Below the pieces are notes generated by a model. That model was not told where the DNA came from. It saw nothing but the letters and a program-made list of their open reading frames with translations, and did not search any database. A program made the translations under genes and the position numbers. From Truepera sp965215315 (GTDB taxonomy: Bacteria > Deinococcota > Deinococci > Deinococcales > Trueperaceae), in the NCBI GenBank assembly GCA_965215315.1, contig CBDCDB010000008.1, positions 3,658,001-3,722,000 on the forward strand: a DNA stretch of 64,000 nt, read 5' to 3'. Position 1 is the first letter of the stretch. The number at the start of each line of letters is the position of its first letter. Shown here piece after piece: positions 23,916-31,190 of the stretch.

Positions 23916-25259
23916 ATGCAAACCGTCCGTAAGCTACTCTTACCCATTTTGCTGGTGACCGCCTGGGGTTTTGCGCCCGCGCTAGCGCAGCCCTACAGCG
24001 ACTACGAAGGCACCACCATTGTCGTCAGCTGGCCTGCGTTGTCGCACTTTGACGCTGCCGCCACCTTGATTCCGCAATTTACCGAAGAGACTGGGATCGA
24101 AGTCGAACTCGACCTGACGCAGTACGAAAACCTCGACGACACGCAGGTTACCGAGCTGTCCAAACCCGGTTCCGGCGACCTCGACGTGGTGTCGTGGGTG
24201 GTGTTTACCAAAAACGAGTATGTGGCGAACGGATGGCTCGAGCCCCTCGCCCCGTTTCTTAACAACCCGCGCCTGACGAGCCCGGACTACGACATCGGCG
24301 ATATTGTCCCGGCGTACCTGACCAACGGCGGCAAATCGGGCGGGCGTAAAGGCTACCTGGACGGCCCCGGCGCGTCACTTTATGGCATCCCGTTCAGTCC
24401 TGAAACGAGCATCCTGGCCTACCGTAAAGACATCTTTGAAGCGAACAATCTGGAAGTTCCCAAAACTTACGACGAACTGCTCGAGACCGCACAGTTTATC
24501 ACCGATAACATAGACGGCGTTTACGGTATGACGACGCGCGGTTCAGCAGGCCATCAGGTCGTCCACGCGTGGTTGCTGCACCTTTCGCCGCTCGGCGGCA
24601 CGGTGCTAAATGACCAGTACGAACCCGTTGTCAACAGCCCCGAAGCAATTCAAGCGGCTGAAACCTTGAAGACCATTTTAGAGAACTCTCCACCCGGCGC
24701 AGAAGCGAACGGTGCCGGTGAACAGGACGCCGCCTTTTTACAGGGCGACTCGGCCATGTACCTAGACCGGATGGCGATTGCACCGATGGTTGAAGATGAG
24801 AGCGTCTCGAACGTCGTCGGCAAGGTCGGTTACGCGCTGCACCCGACCGCGAAAACCTGCGGCAGCGAGACCGGCGGCTTTGCGATGGGCGTCGCGTCGA
24901 ACTCGGAGCAAAAAGAAGCCGCGTGGCTCTTTATCCAGTGGTTTACCTCGAAGATGGGCGACCGGGCGGTCGTCGCTGCGGGCGGCAACCCTATGCGCAC
25001 CTCGACGATGGCTGATCCCGAGCTGCAAGCCGAACACGCAGAATACCCGGTGGTTTTAGAGCAGCTCAAGTGTGCCAACGCCGACTGGCGGCCCCTCATC
25101 CCCGAGTGGCCTGCGATGAACGCGCCCATCTTGGGTGAAGAGATTTCGGCGGCGTTGACCGGGCAAAAGTCTATCGAAGACGCGATGAACTCCGCAAACG
25201 ACCGCTTGCGCGACCTGTTAGACCGCGCCGGGTACTACAGCTGGGCGGCGAGCGAGTAG
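23916..25259 (+). CDS. Sugar ABC transporter substrate-binding protein (family 1)
   Basis: 447 residues. The signal peptide ends at ALAQ near residue 25. The mature protein has the SBP family-1 pattern: IVVSWPALSHFDAAATLIPQFTEETGIEVEL, then DVVSWVVFTKNEYV, YGIPFSPETSILAYRKDIFE and a C-terminal IEDAMNSANDRLRDLL. AAGGAG precedes the ATG. It feeds the two permeases that follow and probably binds a sugar acid or lactone. No ATPase of the MalK type is encoded in the cluster, so a shared ATPase elsewhere is needed. Confidence 0.92.
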   Translation: MQTVRKLLLPILLVTAWGFAPALAQPYSDYEGTTIVVSWPALSHFDAAATLIPQFTEETGIEVELDLTQYENLDDTQVTELSKPGSGDLDVVSWVVFTKNEYVANGWLEPLAPFLNNPRLTSPDYDIGDIVPAYLTNGGKSGGRKGYLDGPGASLYGIPFSPETSILAYRKDIFEANNLEVPKTYDELLETAQFITDNIDGVYGMTTRGSAGHQVVHAWLLHLSPLGGTVLNDQYEPVVNSPEAIQAAETLKTILENSPPGAEANGAGEQDAAFLQGDSAMYLDRMAIAPMVEDESVSNVVGKVGYALHPTAKTCGSETGGFAMGVASNSEQKEAAWLFIQWFTSKMGDRAVVAAGGNPMRTSTMADPELQAEHAEYPVVLEQLKCANADWRPLIPEWPAMNAPILGEEISAALTGQKSIEDAMNSANDRLRDLLDRAGYYSWAASE

Positions 25260-25311
25260 GCTTTTAGTTGTTTCTAAAATGGTGTGCTGCTCGAGGCCGT
25301 CAACTAAAATG

Positions 25312-25335
25312 AACAAGGGGTTGCAACCCCTTGTT
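25312..25335 (+). terminator. Hairpin between binding protein and permease genes
   Basis: AACAAGGGG-TTGCAA-CCCCTTGTT forms a near-perfect stem followed by TCATTCTC. Its place between the binding-protein and permease genes suggests partial termination or mRNA protection that favours the binding protein. Confidence 0.65.
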
Positions 25336-25448
25336 TCATTCTCGGAAACAGTAGCGGTCGAATTGGGTTATGACCGTTTCCTAATTTGGGAGTATTTCGC
25401 TTCGTAGCTACTTTAATAAGCTTGCATCTCGGAGACAGAAAGAAACGT

Positions 25449-26354
25449 ATGCGACCAAACCGAGCCGTTCCCTACCTCTTTTTACTCCCCGCCGTCGCCG
25501 TGCTGGTTTTAGGCCTGATGGTGCCCCTCTACAACTCGCTGGTGCTGAGCTTTTACGACTGGAGTTTTGGGCAGGCGTGGAGCGACAAGAAATTCCTGGG
25601 CTGGCAAAACTTCGAGCGGTTGTTGTCCGACCCAAGTGTGTGGGCGGCAGTCCGCACCACCTTTATTTTTGGGTTTTGGGTTGTGCTGCTCGAGATGATT
25701 ATCGGCGTCGGACTGGCGCTCATGCTGGAAAAACCCGTTCGCGGCGCAGCGTTTTTTCGCACTATTTTTGTCTTACCGCTGATGATTGCACCTATCGTCG
25801 TCGGGCTTATCTGGCGCTATCTGCTCGACGCACGTAACGGCATTGTCAATTATTACCTCGAGGTCATCGGCAACGCGCTGCCTTTTCTGCAAAACCTGGG
25901 CTTCGAGCGGCAGGAGTGGCTGGCGAAACCCGGCTTAGCGATGGCGTCTATTGTTGTCAGCGACGTATGGCAGTGGACGCCGTTTATTTTTATGATTGTT
26001 TTGGCGGGGCTTCAGGGTCTATCTAGCAACGTGATGGAAGCCTCAAGGATTGACGGCGCAACCTGGTGGCAAGAGACGATTTACGTCAAGCTGCCGATGA
26101 TGCGGAACATCCTCCTGATTGCGCTGCTGATGCGGATTATCGACGTATTCCGGGCGTTAGAAGTGATCTATATCATGACCAACGGCGGGCCGGGCAGCTC
26201 GACGCGGGTGCTCTCGCTGCTCCTGTTTCAAACCGCGTTTACCTCACAAGACCTCGGCTACGCAGCGACGATTGCGCTCTTGCTGAGCGTTATTTTAATC
26301 GTGCTAAGCGTGGTTTTGATGTTTTATAACAACCCATTGAAAGACAGGGCTTAG
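25449..26354 (+). CDS. Sugar ABC transporter permease 1 (MalF/UgpA type)
   Basis: About 302 residues from the ATG at 25449 (MRPNRAVPYLFLLPAVAVLVLG), which matches family starts better than the TTG at 25386. It has six membrane segments and the cytoplasmic EAA loop (VMEASRIDGATWWQETIYVKLP). It pairs with the next gene to form the membrane channel. The following gene starts 2 nt after its stop. Confidence 0.92.
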   Translation: MRPNRAVPYLFLLPAVAVLVLGLMVPLYNSLVLSFYDWSFGQAWSDKKFLGWQNFERLLSDPSVWAAVRTTFIFGFWVVLLEMIIGVGLALMLEKPVRGAAFFRTIFVLPLMIAPIVVGLIWRYLLDARNGIVNYYLEVIGNALPFLQNLGFERQEWLAKPGLAMASIVVSDVWQWTPFIFMIVLAGLQGLSSNVMEASRIDGATWWQETIYVKLPMMRNILLIALLMRIIDVFRALEVIYIMTNGGPGSSTRVLSLLLFQTAFTSQDLGYAATIALLLSVILIVLSVVLMFYNNPLKDRA

Positions 26355-26355
26355 G

Positions 26356-27294
26356 ATGCAGAGGACAGTTGCGAAGGGACTCGAGGCCGAACGCCGCAGA
26401 GAAAAACGTGCGCCTATTCGGAGCGGCGATTTCTGGCGTTACGTGGCGCTGATTGTTTTGGCGCTCGTCTCACTCGCGCCGATTTTCGTGATGCTCGCCA
26501 CCTCGCTCAAACTCCCTATCGAGATTCAGTCGCGGGTGCCGCGCTGGATTTTTATGCCGACGGTGAGCAATTACACCGAAGTTATTACCACTTACCGAAT
26601 GATTCCGTACCTTCTCTCGTCTCTAGTCATCGCGGTTGGCGCGACCTTTTTTACGCTCCTCACAGCAGGAATGGCGGCGTTTGCGCTCGCACGGATGCGG
26701 TTTCCGGGGCGCGGCATCATCGCCCAAACGACGCTGGTGATCCGGATGATTCCCCCGGCCGTGATTGCCGTTGCGGTTATCGGCTTCTGGATTTCATGGG
26801 GTATCGGGGATATTTCGCCGGGTCTACGCTTTGAGTTGCCCAACGGTCTCGGACGTGGCGACCTGTTCGACGGCTCGCAACTCGGCTTGATGCTCTTTTA
26901 CACGGCCCTGAACCTGCCGTTTTCGGTGTGGTTGTTGTTCGGCTTTATTCAGCAGATTCCGGTGGAACTCGAGGAAGCTGCGATCGTAGACGGCGCAACT
27001 CTGCTGCAAGTTCTGTTCCGGGTTATTTTTCCGCTCATGGGTGCAGGCTTCGCCGTGTCAGCGATTTTCACCTACCGCATCGCCTGGAACGAGTTTATTC
27101 TGGCGCTCTTTTTAACAACGCGCTACACCAAAACCTTGCCGGTCTTCGCCTCGGAGTTTATCCGCGACGACGGTGTGCTTTGGGGTCAGATGATGGCGGT
27201 CGGGAGTTTGATTGCGATTCCGCCGCTGATACTCACCTTTTTTGCGGCGAAACAGATTATCCAGGGGATGACGGCGGGGGCCGTAAAGGGCTGA
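26356..27294 (+). CDS. Sugar ABC transporter permease 2 (MalG/UgpE type)
   Basis: 312 residues with a basic N-terminus, six membrane segments, and the EAA loop (VELEEAAIVDGATLLQVLFRVIFPL). The typical ending RFIVQGLTAGAVKG appears as KQIIQGMTAGAVKG. The gene is preceded by 2 nt and followed by 4 nt, so the run to the decarboxylase gene is one operon. Confidence 0.93.
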   Translation: MQRTVAKGLEAERRREKRAPIRSGDFWRYVALIVLALVSLAPIFVMLATSLKLPIEIQSRVPRWIFMPTVSNYTEVITTYRMIPYLLSSLVIAVGATFFTLLTAGMAAFALARMRFPGRGIIAQTTLVIRMIPPAVIAVAVIGFWISWGIGDISPGLRFELPNGLGRGDLFDGSQLGLMLFYTALNLPFSVWLLFGFIQQIPVELEEAAIVDGATLLQVLFRVIFPLMGAGFAVSAIFTYRIAWNEFILALFLTTRYTKTLPVFASEFIRDDGVLWGQMMAVGSLIAIPPLILTFFAAKQIIQGMTAGAVKG

Positions 27295-27298
27295 TGCT

Positions 27299-27973
27299 AT
27301 GAGCCGACCCAAACTTCAACTTGCGCTAGATACGTTTGACTTGCCCTCGGCGCTAGCGCCTATGCAGCGGGCCAAAGACTATATCGACGTGGTCGAGGCT
27401 GGAACCATCCTCTGTTACGCCGAAGGGATGCACGCAGTTCGGGCGCTCCGGGCGCTCTATCCGGAGAAGATTTTGCTGGCTGACGTGCGGATTGCTGAAG
27501 CGGGGAGCATCATCGCTAAGCTTGCGTTTGAAGCGGGCGCGGATTGGGTCAGTGTGGTGAGCGGCGCGACGTTGACGACGGTTAAAGTCGTGCTGAAAGA
27601 GGCCGAAAAACATGCGGGAGAGGTGCAGCTCGAGCTGTTGGGCGGCTGGACGTGGGACGACGCGGCAACTTGGCACGATATGGGTGTTCCGTGGGTCATC
27701 ACCCACCGCAGCCGTGACGGAGAAGCCGCCACCAAAGAACAAGGCGGCAACCTCAGCTGGCACGACCGCGATTTTGACGAGATGCGGCGTCTAAGCGAAA
27801 TGGGCTTTAAGGTCAGCGTCGCAGGCGGCGTAAAAACGGCAGACTTGCCGCTGTTTAAGGGCGCTCCGGTTGACCTTTTTACCGTTGGACGCGCGATTCG
27901 TGAAGCGAATGACCCGGCAGCGGCGGCAAGGGCGTTTCAAGCTGCGATTACCCAAGCTTACGGCGACGCATAG
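27299..27973 (+). CDS. UlaD-like 3-keto-L-gulonate-6-phosphate decarboxylase with altered active site
   Basis: 224 residues of the orotidine-phosphate-decarboxylase suprafamily, KGPDC/HPS group. Alignment with E. coli UlaD is gap-free through residue 139: D62, E112, H136 and R139 are kept (VEAGT, ELLGGWTW, THRSRDGEA). The catalytic Lys64 is Arg (codon 27488-27490) and Asp67 is Glu (codon 27497-27499), giving ADVRIAEAG in place of ADAKIADAG. Lys64 stabilizes the enediolate in the known enzymes. The reaction may therefore be slower or different, for example on another 3-keto sugar acid phosphate. It overlaps no gene and is followed by the 12-bp repeats. Confidence 0.85.
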   Translation: MSRPKLQLALDTFDLPSALAPMQRAKDYIDVVEAGTILCYAEGMHAVRALRALYPEKILLADVRIAEAGSIIAKLAFEAGADWVSVVSGATLTTVKVVLKEAEKHAGEVQLELLGGWTWDDAATWHDMGVPWVITHRSRDGEAATKEQGGNLSWHDRDFDEMRRLSEMGFKVSVAGGVKTADLPLFKGAPVDLFTVGRAIREANDPAAAARAFQAAITQAYGDA

Positions 27974-27999
27974 ATTTCGACTTCACAAGCTGTCTCACA

Positions 28000-28059
28000 A
28001 TGAAGTACGCAGTGAAATACACAGTGAAGTATATACCGAAGTACACAGTGAAATACTTT
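28000..28059 (+). repeat. Five 12-bp tandem repeats, consensus GTGAARTACACA
   Basis: Five consecutive units of 12 nt with one to four changes each lie between the decarboxylase stop and the HAD start. The consensus also fits three units upstream of asnS at 60249-60284. The frame through the repeats is open but has no start signals. Confidence 0.75.
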
Positions 28060-28103
28060 GTGACAAGTCTTTCAATTAAGCGTAAACTAGAGCTATAAAC
28101 CTT

Positions 28104-28757
28104 ATGATTGAAGCTGTAATTTTCGACATGGACGGTTTGCTCATCGACTCTGAACCCGTGTGGGACAGGGCCAGGGTAGGGATGGCGGAACGCTTGGGGT
28201 AGAGTTGGGGCAAGCGTGACCACCAAGCGGTGATGGGCGTCTCAACGGCTGAGTGGGCGGACTATATGAAAGCGAAGTGGAATCTAGACATGAGCCGAGA
28301 AGAGATCATTGCGGAGATCGTCGGGCGGATGCGGAACTTTTACCGTGAAGAGATTCCGTTTCGTAAAAATGCAGTGGGCGCGGTTGAGCTGGCGGCAGAA
28401 CACTACCGCGCGGCGCTCGCGTCGGGCTCGGAGGCCAGTCTTATCGAGCTGGTCACGACCTCCCCGGAGCTTGACGGCAAGCTCGAGGTCATCCTAAGCG
28501 CCGACCACGTAGCACGCGGCAAACCGCACCCGGACGTATACCTCGAGACCGCGAAGCGTTTAGACGTTGCTCCTGAAGCTTGCGTGTGTGTAGAAGATTC
28601 ACAAAACGGTATTTTGGCAGGTCTCAACGCCGGGATGAAAGTTATCGCTATACCCGATCCTGAGTTTTCGGTAGATGACGCGGTACTGGCGCGAGTAGAC
28701 GCGGTGTTTGCAACCCTAGACGAGTTTACGGTTTCAAGTCTCTCGAGTCTCGCCTAA
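28104..28757 (+). pseudogene. HAD-family phosphatase with an in-frame TAG
   Basis: The reading frame from the ATG at 28104 begins with the HAD motif I (AVIFDMDGLLIDSEPVW) but meets TAG at 28200-28202 after 32 codons. The same frame then stays open to 28757. Downstream it keeps all HAD features: ALASGSEASL (motif II), RGKPHPDVYL (Lys, motif III) and CVCVEDSQNGILAGLNAGM (motif IV). It resembles beta-phosphoglucomutase/2-deoxyglucose-6-phosphate phosphatase. A point mutation or single-base error explains the break. In the operon it may dephosphorylate a sugar-phosphate by-product. Confidence 0.8.
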
Positions 28758-28761
28758 GCTT

Positions 28762-29724
28762 ATGCCCCGCTTCGACGTCACCACCCTCGGCGAAGGGCAA
28801 CTCCGGCTCAGCGTTCCGGCAGGGAGAAGGCTCGAGGAGGCGCATCAGTTCGATGTCCACACCTCAGGTACCGAGGCGAACGTGACGTGTACGCTGTCCC
28901 GGCTCGGCTGGAACTGCGGCTGGGTCAGCGCCCTGCCCAATACGCCGGTAGGCCGCCGCGTCGCGGGTGAGTACCGCTCGAGCGGCCTCGACCTCTCGGC
29001 GGTGCGCTGGGCGGACGATCACCGTTTGGCAACCTACTACGTCGAATACGCGGTGCCGCCGCGCGCGACGCAAGTCTACTACGACCGTAGCGGCAGCTGT
29101 TTTACCCAGCTGACCCCTGCAGATATCGACTGGGACTACCTGCTCGATACGCGGCTCCTGCACCTTTCGGGCCTAAGCATGGCGCTCTGCGGCAACATTC
29201 AGGAGGTTTTAGTCGAAGCTGCGGCGCGGGCGCGGGCAGCGGGCGTGCCCGTCAGCTTCGATATGAACTACCGACGCCGTCTTTGGACACCCAAACAGGC
29301 GCGGGTCGCTGTCGCGCCTCTAGTCCGTAATGTTGACATCCTTTTTTGTGGGCGCGCCGACGCAGAGCTGATTTTCGGGTGTACCCCCGGCGACCCCCGG
29401 CAGATGGTCGCGCAACTTGCCGACCACACCGCCGCGCCGCACATCGTCATGAGCATGTCGCACGAAGGCTTGATGGGTTGGGACGGCGAGGCGTACACGC
29501 ACGTCCCCGCACGGAGCGTCATCATTTTAGACCGCATCGGTGCGGGGGACGCGATGGTAGCGGGTGTGCTGCACGGCGTTTTGCAGGACAACTTTAAGAA
29601 AGGGCTCGAGTACGGCGTCCTGACCGCCGCCCTGTCTTTGAGTCAGTACGGCGACCAGCCGGTGACGAACCGAACCGAACTCGAGCAACTCGTCGGTATT
29701 CAAGAAGGGGATATCGTTCGCTAA
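28762..29724 (+). CDS. PfkB-family sugar kinase (2-keto-3-deoxygluconate kinase-like)
   Basis: 320 residues of the ribokinase fold. The N-terminus is TLGEGQLRLSVPAG, the substrate glycines are in TSGTEANVTCTLSRLG, SFDMNYRRRLW lies near residue 170, and the catalytic motif is DRIGAGDAM near residue 258 (base Asp). KdgK-type kinases phosphorylate keto sugar acids. In this operon it could phosphorylate the imported sugar acid or keto-gulonate, replacing the phosphorylation that the PTS does in E. coli. The gene begins 5 nt after the HAD frame. Confidence 0.88.
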   Translation: MPRFDVTTLGEGQLRLSVPAGRRLEEAHQFDVHTSGTEANVTCTLSRLGWNCGWVSALPNTPVGRRVAGEYRSSGLDLSAVRWADDHRLATYYVEYAVPPRATQVYYDRSGSCFTQLTPADIDWDYLLDTRLLHLSGLSMALCGNIQEVLVEAAARARAAGVPVSFDMNYRRRLWTPKQARVAVAPLVRNVDILFCGRADAELIFGCTPGDPRQMVAQLADHTAAPHIVMSMSHEGLMGWDGEAYTHVPARSVIILDRIGAGDAMVAGVLHGVLQDNFKKGLEYGVLTAALSLSQYGDQPVTNRTELEQLVGIQEGDIVR

Positions 29725-29734
29725 CCCTCCCGGT

Positions 29735-31150
29735 TCAGGGACAGTACCATCTGAGTGCGTCTATGAGGGCAAGGTTTAGGCCGGACGCAGGCGCTGCTAT
29801 CGGTACCGAGTCGGTCTTGAAAAATGCCAGCGGCGAGACGACGCTCGGCGGGACGCGGGCACAGCGCGGAGCCGTCCTGGTAAAGCCCAGCGCCGTAAAC
29901 ACGCTCAGGACGGGAGCCGCGAACGACGTTCCGGCAATGCTGATTTCGTCGTAGGTGCGAAAGTTGCTCATAGTAGGGTCGTAAGCGGTCAGCGTGTAGT
30001 AACCCCCCGGCATCAGCACCTCACCGGTATTCGAGTAATCGGGGTCACGGACGGGAGGCGCAGACGTATCCGCCAGGTTGTGTGCGCTGATACTTACAAA
30101 CTCCGACCAGTAGCCCGGATAGAGCGAATACGGCAGTGAATAGTTCCCTGAAGCCGCCAGATAGGTGATGTCGGTAACGCCCGCGTTTTCAAATCGCTTG
30201 GGGCCGGTCTCTGCGCCCGTCAGCAGCGGGTCGCTGTCTATGTTTACGGGCGTCGTCAGGATGTTGACCAAATCATCTCTGAACTGTTCCGCATCTAAAC
30301 CGTTCGCGTCCAAAACTTCATCTCGGTATTCCTCGAAAGTCAGGTCTGGCTGTTTTGTCGCCTGAATGTCCGCGAGTACGCTGCACGGCACCAGTCCAAA
30401 ACTCAAGTTGACCGCAAAACGCCGAATCTGCCGCCGCGCCAAGGTTTGAAGGGTCGCCTGAAGCCGCCCGCCGATAATCTCGGTATTAAAGTCCTGCGTA
30501 TCGAGCGCTGCGACGATGACGTTCGGTTCTGTAAAGATAAACGCAGGGACGTTTATCTCCGTGTCTTCGGCAGGTAAGTTGACCACGAAATCAGCCCGTC
30601 TGGGGATACGGTTTCCGGCATTCAGGAGGGCGAGCGTGTGGTTAAAGACGAGTGCGCCGTGTGAGTATTGACCGGCATCCTCTAACGCCGTCACCTCCGC
30701 TTCGGTTGCGCTGCTCCCAAGGCCAGCCAAGGTTGGGCCGTCTTGTTGGTCGAGAAAGTAGACGCCGGGTTGTCTTGCTGTGCCGTTAAAGTCGTCAACG
30801 ATGATGATGGCGGCGGGTTCGTTTCGGATGGGTGCGGCTATGTCGAACATCTGTTTACCGACTTCAAGAGGGTTTTCAGGTGTTATGCCAGGAGGATTAG
30901 GTGCGATTGCTAGACCACCGATAGTGCCCATAGCATTACTACCTTCTCCGGGAATTTCTATTTCATCAATTGGACAGTTACCCTCTTGTTCTCTAGTAAG
31001 CCGTTCGCCGCTAAATGCAGAGGTCAACCTTTTAGTGTCGAGTTCCGTTTTCGGCCTGACTCCTTGAGGTGGTGCTTCCGACTGAAAACTTGGAATACAG
31101 CCGACGAGAATTATGAGCAAGCTTATTTGTAACCAAACGATTTGCTTCAT
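29735..31150 (-). CDS. Subtilisin-like (S8) lipoprotein peptidase
   Basis: 471 residues. The signal ends in a lipobox (ILVGC, Cys about residue 18). The subtilase triad can be placed: Asp in AAIIIVDDFNG (~115), His in QYSHGALVFNH (~163) and Ser in SIAGTSFAAPV (~408), with the oxyanion Asn in TYLAASGNYS (~338). Spacing is wide and the flanks are unusual, so it is a divergent member. It is anchored outside the cytoplasmic membrane. It lies directly downstream of, and in the same direction as, the AfsR-like regulator gene (40-nt gap), so the two may be functionally linked. Confidence 0.8.
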   Translation of the reverse strand: MKQIVWLQISLLIILVGCIPSFQSEAPPQGVRPKTELDTKRLTSAFSGERLTREQEGNCPIDEIEIPGEGSNAMGTIGGLAIAPNPPGITPENPLEVGKQMFDIAAPIRNEPAAIIIVDDFNGTARQPGVYFLDQQDGPTLAGLGSSATEAEVTALEDAGQYSHGALVFNHTLALLNAGNRIPRRADFVVNLPAEDTEINVPAFIFTEPNVIVAALDTQDFNTEIIGGRLQATLQTLARRQIRRFAVNLSFGLVPCSVLADIQATKQPDLTFEEYRDEVLDANGLDAEQFRDDLVNILTTPVNIDSDPLLTGAETGPKRFENAGVTDITYLAASGNYSLPYSLYPGYWSEFVSISAHNLADTSAPPVRDPDYSNTGEVLMPGGYYTLTAYDPTMSNFRTYDEISIAGTSFAAPVLSVFTALGFTRTAPRCARVPPSVVSPLAFFKTDSVPIAAPASGLNLALIDALRWYCP

Positions 31151-31190
31151 TGTTCCTCCTAAATTTCAACGTTAATAGCCCACCGTCAAC

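Noticed and set aside
28000..28059. CRISPR array
   Set aside because: Adjacent 12-bp units without spacers and no cas genes. No CRISPR array was seen in the window.
27870..28079. Repeat-encoded peptide across the 12-bp repeats (EVRSEIHSEVYTEVHSE)
   Set aside because: It starts inside the decarboxylase gene and has no ribosome-binding site; a 12-nt period gives a 4-residue repeat in any open frame.
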